DNA of 24,319 nt from contig JBJETA010000010.1 of the NCBI GenBank assembly GCA_051883075.1, positions 1-24,319 on the forward strand, written 5' to 3'. Position 1 is the stretch's first letter, and each line of letters starts with the position of its first letter. Shown here piece by piece: positions 14,139 to 22,253 of the stretch. The translations under genes and the position numbers were made by a program. The notes beneath the pieces were generated by a model. It worked only from the letters and a program-made list of their open reading frames with translations, ran no database searches and was not told where the DNA came from. The DNA is from Aminipila sp051883075. Its GTDB lineage: Bacteria > Bacillota > Clostridia > Peptostreptococcales > Anaerovoracaceae.

Positions 14139-14627
14139 TTACTCTGCATCTTCAACTGTAACCTTTTTCATTTTCTGGTCTTCAAGAGGTTTATCTGAGT
14201 AATCTCTTTTTACATTTACAATTCTGTCTGCCGCTTCCATGCCTTCTGTAATCTTTCCAAATGCAGCATACTGTCCGTCAAGATGCGGAGCATCCTCAAC
14301 CATTACAAAAAACTGTGAACCCGCAGTATCCGGCATCATTGTTCTTGCCATGGAAAGCACTCCTCTTGTATGCTTAAGGTCATTCTTAAATCCGTTTGCG
14401 GTAAATTCACCCTTAATTGTATATCCCGGTCCGCCTGTACCTGTTCCGTTAGGGTCTCCTCCCTGAATCATAAATCCAGGAATAACCCTGTGGAATATAA
14501 GTCCGTCATAAAAACCTTCTTTTGCAAGCTTTTCAAAGTTTTCAACCGTAATAGGCGCAACCTCGGGATAAAGCTCCCCACGCATGATATCGCCGTTTTC
14601 CATTTCAATGGTAACAATTTTCTTCAT
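14139..14627 (-). CDS. ppiB: Cyclophilin-type peptidyl-prolyl cis-trans isomerase
   Basis: 162 residues, a minimal single-domain cyclophilin with no signal peptide, so probably cytoplasmic. It catalyses cis-trans isomerisation of Xaa-Pro bonds in folding proteins. The active site is clear: FHRVIPGFMIQGGDP (45-59) with catalytic Arg47 and Gln55, GSQFFVM (103-109) with Gln105, and HLDGQYAAFGKI (115-126). The position of cyclophilin A Trp121 is His115, as in many bacterial cyclophilins with weak cyclosporin binding. AAGGAG lies 8 nt before the ATG and overlaps the stop codon of the NUDIX gene, so the two are probably translated from one transcript. A terminator follows. Confidence 0.93.
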   Translation of the reverse strand: MKKIVTIEMENGDIMRGELYPEVAPITVENFEKLAKEGFYDGLIFHRVIPGFMIQGGDPNGTGTGGPGYTIKGEFTANGFKNDLKHTRGVLSMARTMMPDTAGSQFFVMVEDAPHLDGQYAAFGKITEGMEAADRIVNVKRDYSDKPLEDQKMKKVTVEDAE

Positions 14628-14639
14628 TACATACTCTCC

Positions 14640-15080
14640 TTATCTCAGCTTAAAGCTGTCAAAATCATTCATACAATCCCAGATTTCGTTTCTGAGATAA
14701 TCGGGATAAACATGCTCCATCTGCTCCAGTTCATCCTTTGATACGAAGCGCACTTCCTCCATAACCTGCTTCTGACCCAGAAGCTCAGGGTCATAACCAA
14801 GTTCAAGGTTTCCTCCCTTAATCTTAGCAAGGAAGAAATTTACAAACCGCTGTCCTCTTTCTTTCGAAACCTCTTCAACATGCCATATCAGTTTTTCAAT
14901 TTCAACATCAAGTCCGGTTTCCTCTTTAACTTCCCTGACCGCAGCCTGTTTTGCGTTTTCGTTGTCCTCAATCCCGCCTCCGGGAACCATCCATATATCT
15001 CTGCCTTCATGGTGCTGTCTGACCATTAGTATTTTTCTGTCGTCATCAAATATGATAACTCTTACGCCTCCGGTCCACAT
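14640..15080 (-). CDS. NUDIX hydrolase
   Basis: 146 residues from the ATG at 15080, which has AGGAGG 5 nt upstream; a TTG seven codons earlier overlaps that site. The complete NUDIX box Gx5Ex7REVxEExGL spans residues 35-57, with metal-binding Glu50, Glu53 and Glu54. These enzymes hydrolyse nucleoside diphosphates linked to another group (for example oxidised dNTPs, ADP-ribose or sugar nucleotides); the sequence gives no firm clue to the substrate. The C-terminal part has VRFVSKDELEQM, common in MutT/ADP-ribose pyrophosphatase-like members. It lies between proS (55-nt gap) and ppiB (12-nt gap). Confidence 0.9.
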   Translation of the reverse strand: MWTGGVRVIIFDDDRKILMVRQHHEGRDIWMVPGGGIEDNENAKQAAVREVKEETGLDVEIEKLIWHVEEVSKERGQRFVNFFLAKIKGGNLELGYDPELLGQKQVMEEVRFVSKDELEQMEHVYPDYLRNEIWDCMNDFDSFKLR

Positions 15081-15135
15081 AGTGACCTCCTGTTCCGCCA
15101 AAACACATTTTCAGCTAATTTTTTTGAAGTCAATA

Positions 15136-16863
15136 TTATTTTTCTTCATTCACAATCTTAACAGCGTTTTCAATAGCTTCTTCAACAGAAATCTCTGACT
15201 TGTCCGCATCGCGTCTGAGCTTGTATTCAACCATGCCGTCTGCCGCACCTCTGCCTACTGTAATTCTAACAGGAATGCCAAGCAGGTCCGCATCCTTAAA
15301 CTTTACTCCCGGTCTTTCGTTTCTGTCATCAAGAAGAACCTCCACGCCTGCCTTTTTAAGCTTTTCATAGATTTCCTCTGCTGTTTTCGCCTGCACTTCA
15401 TCATCAGGCTTAACCAGCGTTATAATAACATGATAAGGTGCAACTGACATAGGCCAGATGATACCGTTTTCATCATGGTGCTGTTCCACTATTGCCGCAA
15501 GAGTTCTTGTTACTCCGATGCCGTAACAGCCCATCACGATAAGCTGGTCCTTCTGGTTCTCATCCTTATAGTATGCACCCATGGATTCGCTGTACTTTGT
15601 TCCAAGCTTAAATACCTGACCTACCTCTATGCCTCTTGCATGTTTAACAGGTGCTCCGCATACAGGGCAAGGATCTCCTTCTTTAAGAAGTTTAAGGTCT
15701 GCTACTATATCTGCCTTATAATCACGTCCATAGTTCACATTTTTCATATGATAATCTTCTTCACATGCTCCCGCACACAGATTCTTTAAGCCTGTAAGTT
15801 CACTGTCAACTACTATAGTGCAGTCATGCAGTCCGACAGGACCTGTAAAGCCTCCTACCGCACCGGTAACCGCTCCCATTTCCTTTTCATCTGCAAATTC
15901 AATCGCATGCTCAGGTATGTTAAGGGCATTTACAAGCTTAATCATGTTAAGCTCCCTGTCTCCCCTTATAAACGCCGCCACAAAACCGTCTTTTTTTCCT
16001 TCGTCGTTGTATTTTACAAACAACAGCGCTTTTATAGTCTGTTCCTGCTTCAATCCAAGAAATTCCGACACTTCTTCAATCGTCTTTGTTCCGGGTGTGT
16101 GAACCTTTTCCAGAGGCAGCTCTGCCTCGTTTGAAGCAGGAGCATCTACGCACTCTGCCTTTTCAGTTGTTGCAGCCATTGAACACTTTTCACAGTATGC
16201 TATTTCACTTTCGCCCACTTCCGACAATGCCGTGAACTCATGGGAGTTGCTTCCTCCTATAGCACCCGTATCCGCTTCCACCGGTCTGAATACAAGTCCG
16301 CATCTTGTAAAGATTTTTTCATATGCATCATACATATCATTGTAGCTCTTGTCCAGATCCTCAAAGCTTTTATCAAAAGAGTATGAATCCTTCATGATAA
16401 ACTCTCTGCTTCTCATGAGTCCGAATCTGGGTCTTGCCTCATCTCTGTACTTAGTCTGTATCTGATACAGGTTCAGAGGCAGCTGTCTGTATGAGCTGAC
16501 ATCATTTCTTACTATATCCGTAAAAATCTCCTCATGTGTAGGACCAAGGCAGAAATCTCTTCCGTTTCTGTCCTTAAGTCTCCAGAGCTCAGGTCCATAC
16601 TTAAACCATCTGCCCGATTCCTGCCACAGTTCAGCAGGCTGAACTGCCGACATATGTATTTCCTGTCCGCCTTTGGCATCCATTTCTTCTCTGATAATAT
16701 TTTCAATCTTTCTGATTGAGCGCCAGCCCATAGGCATAAAACCGTATACACCCGATACAAGTTTCCTTATCATACCTGTTCTGACAAGCAGGATATGGCT
16801 GGCTATTTCTGCTTCGTTTGGGACTTCTCTCAAAGTCTTTAAATGCATTTTAGATAATCTCAT
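15136..16863 (-). CDS. proS: Prolyl-tRNA synthetase (bacterial type with editing domain)
   Basis: 575 residues from the ATG at 16863. Its N-terminus MRLSKMHLKTLREVP aligns without gaps with B. subtilis ProS. A TTG three codons earlier is closer to the AAGGAG and remains possible. This class II synthetase charges tRNA-Pro. Motif 2 is in TKYRDEARPRFGLMRSREF (137-155), and motif 3 in CYGIGVTRTLAAIVEQ (446-461). The inserted YbaK-like editing domain (about 223-405), which clears Ala-tRNA-Pro, includes conserved Lys278 and the Cys pairs CEKC and CPVC. The C-terminal anticodon-binding domain covers about 478-575. It follows ispDF by 40 nt, so probably shares its transcript. No T-box is seen. Confidence 0.96.
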   Translation of the reverse strand: MRLSKMHLKTLREVPNEAEIASHILLVRTGMIRKLVSGVYGFMPMGWRSIRKIENIIREEMDAKGGQEIHMSAVQPAELWQESGRWFKYGPELWRLKDRNGRDFCLGPTHEEIFTDIVRNDVSSYRQLPLNLYQIQTKYRDEARPRFGLMRSREFIMKDSYSFDKSFEDLDKSYNDMYDAYEKIFTRCGLVFRPVEADTGAIGGSNSHEFTALSEVGESEIAYCEKCSMAATTEKAECVDAPASNEAELPLEKVHTPGTKTIEEVSEFLGLKQEQTIKALLFVKYNDEGKKDGFVAAFIRGDRELNMIKLVNALNIPEHAIEFADEKEMGAVTGAVGGFTGPVGLHDCTIVVDSELTGLKNLCAGACEEDYHMKNVNYGRDYKADIVADLKLLKEGDPCPVCGAPVKHARGIEVGQVFKLGTKYSESMGAYYKDENQKDQLIVMGCYGIGVTRTLAAIVEQHHDENGIIWPMSVAPYHVIITLVKPDDEVQAKTAEEIYEKLKKAGVEVLLDDRNERPGVKFKDADLLGIPVRITVGRGAADGMVEYKLRRDADKSEISVEEAIENAVKIVNEEK

Positions 16864-16903
16864 TGTTCGCAACTTTCTCCTTCAGTTTATTTTACTAAAT
16901 ATT

Positions 16904-18040
16904 TTACTTATTTAATATGCACACAGCCTCTGAAGCAATACCTTCTTTACGTCCGGTAAACCCGAGCTTCTCAGTTGTGGTAGCTTTCACATTCACTTTA
17001 TTATGACTTATTTTTAACGTTTCAGCAATATTTATTTTCATTTCATCGATATACGGCATAAGCTTCGGTGCCTGGGCTATGACTGTTGCATCAATGTTTC
17101 CAATAGTATAACCCTGCTCCTCCAGCAGTTTCCCTACATGCTCCAGCAGTCTGAGGCTGTCCGCCCCCTCAAAGGCAGGGTCCGTATCCGGAAAGAGTCT
17201 TCCTATATCTCCCATGGCTGCAGCTCCCAGAAGCGCATCCATGACCGCATGGACAAGCACATCAGCGTCTGAATGCCCCAGAAGGCCCATATCATAAGGT
17301 ATTTCAACGCCACCCAGTATAAGCTTTCTTCCCTTTTCAAATCTATGCACATCATATCCTGTGCCGGCTCTGCACTCCATAGGCATGTCCTCTTTCGTAG
17401 TAATTTTTATATTTTCGTAGCCGCCGTCCACTTTATACACCGGTATGCCCATCCGTTCCACAAGAGCCGCATCATCGGTTCCGTAGTATCCGTCTTCAAA
17501 GGCTTTTTCGTAAGCCCTTATAAGCAAGCTGACCTCAAAGCCCTGCGGTGTCTGAATTGACTGCAATACCGAACGATTCAGCGTTTTTTCGAAGACTCCG
17601 TCTTCATCAACCACCTTTATGGTATCCTTCACGGGCACACATGCAACTGCCGCCCCTTTTTCTGCCGTTTTCTCAATCACTCTCACGATAATGTCCTGTG
17701 ATACAAAAGGTCTTGCCCCGTCATGTATCAAAACATATTCGTATTCGCCGTTTAAAGCCTTCAGACCATTGTAAACGGAATCTTGTCTTTCCGCACCGCC
17801 TTCTGAAATTCCTTTAAACTTCGGCAGGCTGCCGACAGCTTCTTCCGCTTCTTTTATATATTCTTTTCCCGTAACGACAAAAAAGCCGTCAATTAAACTG
17901 TTCCGGCTGAACGCCAGTGCAGTCTTAAAAAGAATCGGCTTTCCCCCAATTTTTAAAAATTGTTTAGGCACACTGCTGCCCATTCTTTTACCCGAACCGG
18001 CAGCAGCAATAATTACAGCTATCTTTTTTCCGTTGAACAT
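16904..18040 (-). CDS. ispDF: Bifunctional IspD-IspF isoprenoid biosynthesis enzyme
   Basis: 378 residues, a fusion of two enzymes of the methylerythritol phosphate pathway. Residues 1-220 are IspD, which makes CDP-methylerythritol: AAAGSGKRMGSSVPKQFL (12-29, with Arg19 and Lys26), HDGARPF (106-112), and TPQGF (164-168). Residues 223-378 are IspF, which forms the 2,4-cyclodiphosphate: GTGYDVHRF (226-234) with metal ligands Asp230 and His232, GHSDADVLVHAVMDALLG (255-272) with His264, DIGRLFPDTDP (278-288), and KATTTEKLGFTGR (352-364). All key residues are present, so both activities are expected. In B. subtilis the two are separate adjacent genes; fusions are known in several lineages. It begins 2 nt after yacL, with AAAGG inside that gene's end. 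Confidence 0.96.
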   Translation of the reverse strand: MFNGKKIAVIIAAAGSGKRMGSSVPKQFLKIGGKPILFKTALAFSRNSLIDGFFVVTGKEYIKEAEEAVGSLPKFKGISEGGAERQDSVYNGLKALNGEYEYVLIHDGARPFVSQDIIVRVIEKTAEKGAAVACVPVKDTIKVVDEDGVFEKTLNRSVLQSIQTPQGFEVSLLIRAYEKAFEDGYYGTDDAALVERMGIPVYKVDGGYENIKITTKEDMPMECRAGTGYDVHRFEKGRKLILGGVEIPYDMGLLGHSDADVLVHAVMDALLGAAAMGDIGRLFPDTDPAFEGADSLRLLEHVGKLLEEQGYTIGNIDATVIAQAPKLMPYIDEMKINIAETLKISHNKVNVKATTTEKLGFTGRKEGIASEAVCILNK

Positions 18041-18042
18041 AA

Positions 18043-19152
18043 TTATTTTTTACCTTTCGGCTTTGCAAATATCATTCGTCCCGCTGAGGTCTGAAGCACA
18101 CTTGTAACAGTTACCGTTACAGTCTGACCAATAAACTTCCTGCCGTCCTCAACGACTATCATGGTTCCGTCATCAAGATATGCAACCGCCTGGTTATTCT
18201 CTTTCCCTTCTTTTACAAGGAACAGGCTCATATCCTCTCCCGGAAGAACCACAGGCTTTAAGGTATTTGCCAGTTCATTTATGTTCAGAACCTTTACCCC
18301 TTTTATGCCTGCAACCTTGTTAAGGTTAAAATCATTTGTCACAACCTTGCCGTTCATTATCTGGGCAAGCTTTAACAGCTTAACATCAACCTCAGGAATT
18401 TCTTCAAGTGATTTTTCGGAAGCTGTGTTATAGATTTCAATGCCGTATTCTTCCTGTATTTTATTCAGGATATCAAGACCGCGCCGCCCTCTGTTCCTTT
18501 TCAGGCTGTCTGAGGAATCCGCGATATGCTGAAGCTCCAACAGAACAAACTCAGGTATAACTATAGTTCCTTCTATAAAGCCCGTCTTCATAATATCCGC
18601 TATTCTTCCGTCGATAATAACACTTGTGTCAAATATCTTAGGTGTAGCATCTGAAATCTTGTTTTTGCTTTTCGATGACTGGGTATTTTTTGCTCTTGAA
18701 AGCCATGCCGCCGTAACATCCCTGAGTCTTTTGGTTGCAACGATAACGCCCAGATAACTCATGATGATATAGGTTATGATTGTAAGTATGGTGCCAAGGT
18801 AGAAAATATGGATACCCGCGTACACCTGACTGATCAGAAAAGCTATAATAAGACCTATAATCAGTCCAAAGGTTCCTGACACAATATCGTTTGTCGGAAC
18901 ACTCTGCAAATCCGATTCAATACTTTTGGCAACAAATCTGCTGTGTCTTCCAAGGCTTGGAGCAGCTCTGAAAAATATTATTCCGAAAATGATTGCGAAG
19001 CACACACCGGTTGCAAACAACTGGGTTGCCGTAAACTTGTCAGACATATGCTGACCCGAAAGGTCGTATAACATCTGAATTAATAGAAAAACTCCGTAGC
19101 CGAACACAGCACCAAGTATTCCCGCAAAGCCCCTAAAAAGTTTTTTCAGCAT
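18043..19152 (-). CDS. yacL: YacL-type membrane PIN/TRAM-domain protein
   Basis: 369 residues. Four membrane segments (about 7-29, 43-62, 92-114 and 117-139) are followed by a cytoplasmic PIN nuclease domain (about 172-292) and a C-terminal TRAM domain (about 305-366). The PIN acidic residues are in place: Asp175 (FDTSVIIDGRI), Glu206 (LLELQHIAD), Asp256, and Asp274 (VTNDFNL). PIN domains are Mg-dependent RNases and TRAM binds RNA, so a membrane-tethered RNase is likely; the cellular substrate of YacL proteins is not established to my knowledge. AAGGAGGG lies 7 nt before the ATG. Gene order yacL-ispD-ispF is conserved in Firmicutes. Confidence 0.92.
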   Translation of the reverse strand: MLKKLFRGFAGILGAVFGYGVFLLIQMLYDLSGQHMSDKFTATQLFATGVCFAIIFGIIFFRAAPSLGRHSRFVAKSIESDLQSVPTNDIVSGTFGLIIGLIIAFLISQVYAGIHIFYLGTILTIITYIIMSYLGVIVATKRLRDVTAAWLSRAKNTQSSKSKNKISDATPKIFDTSVIIDGRIADIMKTGFIEGTIVIPEFVLLELQHIADSSDSLKRNRGRRGLDILNKIQEEYGIEIYNTASEKSLEEIPEVDVKLLKLAQIMNGKVVTNDFNLNKVAGIKGVKVLNINELANTLKPVVLPGEDMSLFLVKEGKENNQAVAYLDDGTMIVVEDGRKFIGQTVTVTVTSVLQTSAGRMIFAKPKGKK

Positions 19153-19228
19153 TTTCTTTCCCTCCTTTCTTCATATTTTTTTGCGCATCAGACTTTACAG
19201 CCGCACGCATTTTTATAATGAACAAATC

Positions 19229-19248
19229 AAAACGGCATCACAGTGCCG
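19229..19248 (-). terminator. Weak terminator-like hairpin at the carD stop codon
   Basis: On the minus strand CGGCA pairs with TGCCG around a 6-nt loop containing the end of carD, followed by TTTTGATTT. The stem is only 5 bp, so partial read-through into yacL is likely. Confidence 0.35.
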
Positions 19249-19711
19249 ATTCAATAAGATCATTTGCTTCCTTCTGCCCTATTTTTTTTATCAGAATAAC
19301 TTCACTGAGAAGTATCTGCTTTGCATTTGTGAAAAGCTTTTTCTCACCCGTAGAAAGCTTTTTCTTTTTCTCGATGCGTCCCAGATTTCTGACAACATCT
19401 GCGACCTGAAAAATATCGCCTGATTTGAGCTTGTCCATATTTGCTCTGTATCTGTGGTTCCAGTTTGAAGGCATCTCGGTAGATTCACCTCTTAGGGATT
19501 CCAGAACTCTTTCCATCTCTTCTTCGGAAACAATATTTCTTATGCCCACTTCCCCCGTATTGTCCACAGGAACCATAACCTTCATATCATCATAAGGCAG
19601 CTTAAGCACATAATACTGATGTGTTTCTCCCAGAATCTCTTTTTCTTCAAGTGCTTCAATAGTTCCCGCCCCATGCATGGGGTACACCACTTTATCTCCT
19701 ATAGCAAACAT
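19238..19711 (-). CDS. carD: CarD/CdnL-family RNA polymerase-binding transcription factor
   Basis: 157 residues from the ATG at 19711, with GGAGG 8 nt upstream; the upstream in-frame extension crosses the promoter and is rejected. The N-terminal RNA polymerase-interacting domain (about 1-60: FAIGDKVVYPMHGAGTI) is a Tudor-like fold that binds the beta subunit. The helical C-terminal domain (about 62-157) carries NWNHRYRANMDKLKSGD, with Trp84 matching the residue that wedges into the upstream edge of the transcription bubble in mycobacterial CarD. These proteins stabilise open promoter complexes, notably at rRNA and other housekeeping promoters. It heads the carD-yacL-ispDF-proS run behind two tandem promoters. 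Confidence 0.92.
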   Translation of the reverse strand: MFAIGDKVVYPMHGAGTIEALEEKEILGETHQYYVLKLPYDDMKVMVPVDNTGEVGIRNIVSEEEMERVLESLRGESTEMPSNWNHRYRANMDKLKSGDIFQVADVVRNLGRIEKKKKLSTGEKKLFTNAKQILLSEVILIKKIGQKEANDLIESAL

Positions 19712-19733
19712 AAACACTACCTCCAATATATAT

Positions 19734-19762
19734 AGTATATTGAAATATATGGTCAATGTCAA
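19734..19762 (-). promoter_or_regulatory. Promoter P1 of carD
   Basis: On the minus strand, a perfect TTGACA (19762-19757), 17 nt, TATACT (19739-19734). This is among the best sigma-A matches in the window and gives a leader of about 15-20 nt. Confidence 0.75.
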
Positions 19763-19777
19763 GCTTGCGAATTTCAT

Positions 19778-19806
19778 AGTTTATCATAAGGTTTTTTGTA
19801 TGTCAA
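19778..19806 (-). promoter_or_regulatory. Promoter P2 of carD (upstream tandem copy)
   Basis: On the minus strand, a perfect TTGACA (19806-19801), 17 nt, TAAACT (19783-19778) preceded by TGA. It lies 44 nt upstream of P1, the same way round. Confidence 0.6.
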
Positions 19807-19843
19807 TAGGAAAAACAATTTTTTGATTTGTCTTACAATTAAT

Positions 19844-19888
19844 CAAGGCATACCGGATGATTTATTAAATCTCATGCAGTATGCCTTG
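19844..19888 (-). terminator. Hairpin after the histidine kinase gene
   Basis: CAAGGCATAC (19844-19853) pairs with GTATGCCTTG (19879-19888), 10 bp perfect, with a loop that can form a further GATTT/AAATC stem. The following sequence has only short T runs, so it may be a weak terminator or an RNA end-protecting stem. Confidence 0.5.
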
Positions 19889-19899
19889 CTTGTATTTTC

Positions 19900-21366
19900 C
19901 TACTCCTCATCGCTACATTTATCCAGCTCAAAATAGAAGGTGCTTCCTTTGCCTTCTTCGCTTTCAACTCCGTAGCTTCCTTCATGGAGCATAATAATTT
20001 CTTTTACAATAGACAGTCCCAGTCCGGTTCCTTTAGTTGCCCTCACATGGTGTGTGCTCGCTTTATAATACCTGTCCCATATCTGTTCTATTTCCTCCGG
20101 AGATATCCCCATACCGTGGTCGGATACCTCACATCTTGCTTTATCTCCTTCATCCAGGATTCTTATTACAATTTCCTTGTCCGTACCGCAGTATTTTACG
20201 GCATTATTGAACAGATTTGCCATAACACGCCTTATTTTGTTTTCATCTGCCATAACCATAACCGGTCTTTCAGGACATTCCAGAGAAAAGCTGTAGCCCT
20301 CATTGCTCTCGAAAATTCCAAAAGCATGAACGGTTTCCTGTGCAGTTTCGCACAAATCAAACTTTGTTTTTTCAAGCTCCGTTACTTTCGTCTGCAGCTT
20401 GGACAAATCCATCATGTCATTTACAAGGACATTGAGCCGGTCCGCCTCTTCTATAATAACCTGCAGATGGGCATTTCTTTTCTGCGGATTGTCTCCCGAC
20501 AAATCTCTTATCATTTCCGCATAGGATTTGACCATTGTCAGAGGTGTTTTTAAATCATGTGAAACATTTGCAATAAGGTCTTTCCTTAATTCTTCTGTTT
20601 TCTGAAGTTCCTTTGATGTCATGTTCAGAGTATCTGCAAGCTGCTTTATTTCTGTATAGTCAGTGCCCTCAAAAACTACCCCGTACTCTCCTTTTGCAAG
20701 CTTTTCCGCAGAACGTGTGATACCTTTTATCGTCTTTGTTATCCTTTTTGACAGATAAAAAGACAATGCAAAGGAAAGCAACAGCGATATAACAGTTACC
20801 TGGGTAAGCTGCTTGGTAAGTATGTCTACCGTTGAATCCACAGGAAACAGCGGTGAAAAGATATATAAAATGATATCATCCTCGGGATTTCCTATATAAC
20901 TTGCATACGCGAGGGTTTTCTTGTCACCGCCTCCGCGTTCCTTTCCGGAAATCATAAGAGATACAGGCTCATAAGGTCTGCTATTCTCAAGGAGAAGATT
21001 TCTTACAGCCCGCATCTCCGTCATATACATATAAGTAGGCGCCCTGTCCGAACTTTTCAAAGGTGAAAAAAGTATGGAATCCTTCATTTCAATCTGAATG
21101 TACAGGTCATTTGTCATGGTCATATGCATGATTTCTTCAAAGAAATCTTCCTTGCCGTAATTTGCCTCTATTTCCCTTGCAATTTTCTTCGTTTCCGCAA
21201 TCTTCATATCCTGATAGTAAGTATTCAGAAAGACTATCTGCAGAATCCATAAAAGCACCATTAAGAATGCAGCAAATAATATAAAATATGTCCACAGTTT
21301 AAAGCTTATGCTGTTTCTGTCAAACTTTTTTTTAATTTCTTTAAGCTTATTCTTAATTTTTTCCAC
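19900..21366 (-). CDS. Sensor histidine kinase, two-component system
   Basis: 488 residues. Two membrane segments (about 24-47 and 187-206) enclose an extracytoplasmic sensor region of about 140 residues. A HAMP linker (about 207-259) follows, then the HisKA domain with NVSHDLKTPLTMV and phospho-acceptor His270, and the ATP-binding domain with the N box NLFNNAVKY (384-392), G1 DHGMGI (416-421), an F-box-like segment and G2 GTGLGLSIVK (446-455). All catalytic motifs are intact. The start is GTG at 21366, with AGGTGA about 5 nt upstream, 8 nt after the response regulator stop codon, so the pair is co-transcribed. The signal is unknown; the sensor region shows no domain I can name. Confidence 0.93.
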   Translation of the reverse strand: MEKIKNKLKEIKKKFDRNSISFKLWTYFILFAAFLMVLLWILQIVFLNTYYQDMKIAETKKIAREIEANYGKEDFFEEIMHMTMTNDLYIQIEMKDSILFSPLKSSDRAPTYMYMTEMRAVRNLLLENSRPYEPVSLMISGKERGGGDKKTLAYASYIGNPEDDIILYIFSPLFPVDSTVDILTKQLTQVTVISLLLSFALSFYLSKRITKTIKGITRSAEKLAKGEYGVVFEGTDYTEIKQLADTLNMTSKELQKTEELRKDLIANVSHDLKTPLTMVKSYAEMIRDLSGDNPQKRNAHLQVIIEEADRLNVLVNDMMDLSKLQTKVTELEKTKFDLCETAQETVHAFGIFESNEGYSFSLECPERPVMVMADENKIRRVMANLFNNAVKYCGTDKEIVIRILDEGDKARCEVSDHGMGISPEEIEQIWDRYYKASTHHVRATKGTGLGLSIVKEIIMLHEGSYGVESEEGKGSTFYFELDKCSDEE

Positions 21367-21374
21367 TATATCAC

Positions 21375-22049
21375 CTAAACTTCAAATTTGTATCCTACAC
21401 CTCTCATGGTAACTATAAAATCCCTGTACGGTCCGAGATTGTTTCTGAGATTTTTAATATGTGTATCAATAGTACGGTCATCGCCGTAAAAATCATATCC
21501 CCATATATCAGAAAGCAGTTTATCTCTGGACAATGCCAAGTTACAGTTCTTCGCAAGATAAAACAAAAGGTCGTATTCTTTTGGTGTAAGCTCAACCTTT
21601 TTACCATCTATTGTTACAGTCCTTGCGGGGATATTTATCTCAAGTCCTTTAAATTTCAAAACGTCCTGCTCCACAGGCTTTGCAACTGCACTTTTGCGCA
21701 TCAGAACTGCGTTTACCCTTGCCATAAGCTCCTTCGGGCTGAAGGGTTTCACCACATAATCGTCAACACCAAGCTCAAATCCGAAAAGCTTGTCATATTC
21801 CTCGCCTCTTGCCGACAGCATGATAACAGGAATGTCCTTTATCTTTTTCAGCTCCTTACAGGTTGAGAACCCATCAAGCTTGGGCATCATAACATCAAGA
21901 ATAATCAGATCGTAATCATTCAGCTTGCACAATCCTATTGCCTCCATGCCGTCTGCTGCCTCATCCACCTCATGATTATTAAATTCCGCATATTCACGGA
22001 TTACCGCTCTTATTTTTGCTTCATCATCAACCACCAGCAATCTGCTCAT
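21375..22049 (-). CDS. OmpR/PhoB-family response regulator
   Basis: 224 residues. The receiver domain (about 1-118) has acidic pocket Asp8-Asp9 (VVDDE), phospho-acceptor Asp52 (LDVMMP), Ser79 in place of the common Thr, and Lys101 (VVKPF). The C-terminal winged-helix DNA-binding domain (about 128-224) is of the OmpR type: LTPKEYDLLFYLAKN and DDRTIDTHIKNLRNNL, ending RGVGYKFEV. AGGGGG lies about 7 nt before the ATG. It is the first gene of the two-gene operon with the histidine kinase. Upstream direct repeats with 11-nt spacing suggest autoregulation. Targets are unknown; the divergent permease and nearby ABC permease are candidates by position only. Confidence 0.95.
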   Translation of the reverse strand: MSRLLVVDDEAKIRAVIREYAEFNNHEVDEAADGMEAIGLCKLNDYDLIILDVMMPKLDGFSTCKELKKIKDIPVIMLSARGEEYDKLFGFELGVDDYVVKPFSPKELMARVNAVLMRKSAVAKPVEQDVLKFKGLEINIPARTVTIDGKKVELTPKEYDLLFYLAKNCNLALSRDKLLSDIWGYDFYGDDRTIDTHIKNLRNNLGPYRDFIVTMRGVGYKFEV

Positions 22050-22083
22050 TTACAGTCCCCCTATCTTTATTTCCTTCATTTTC

Positions 22084-22128
22084 ATTATAATAAAAAAGCA
22101 TACACATATAAAGTGATGTTTTTGTGAT
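22084..22128 (-). promoter_or_regulatory. Regulator promoter with 11-nt-spaced direct repeats
   Basis: A minus-strand TATAAT (22089-22084) lacks a good -35. In its place, about 24-44 nt upstream of the -10, are two direct repeats ATCAC on the minus strand (GTGAT at 22113-22117 and 22124-22128 on plus), starting 11 nt apart. OmpR/PhoB-type regulators typically bind such 11-nt-spaced repeats overlapping the -35 region. Confidence 0.45.
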
Positions 22129-22177
22129 ATTTTTACATAGTTTTTATGGTTATTATATATATATTATTAAATTTTCA

Positions 22178-22206
22178 TTGTTGAATCACCCAAAGAATGG
22201 TAGAAT
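22178..22206 (+). promoter_or_regulatory. Candidate promoter of the amino acid permease
   Basis: TTGTTG (22178-22183), 17 nt, TAGAAT (22201-22206). The leader to the ATG at 22254 would be about 40 nt. Confidence 0.5.
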
Positions 22207-22253
22207 AATAAATTGGTGAATAAACTTTGAATTGAATAAAGGAAGGAAAAATT

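Noticed and set aside
19712..19777. 22-codon upstream extension of CarD
   Set aside because: It covers the P1 promoter; the ATG at 19711 has GGAGG at good spacing and matches the family N-terminus.
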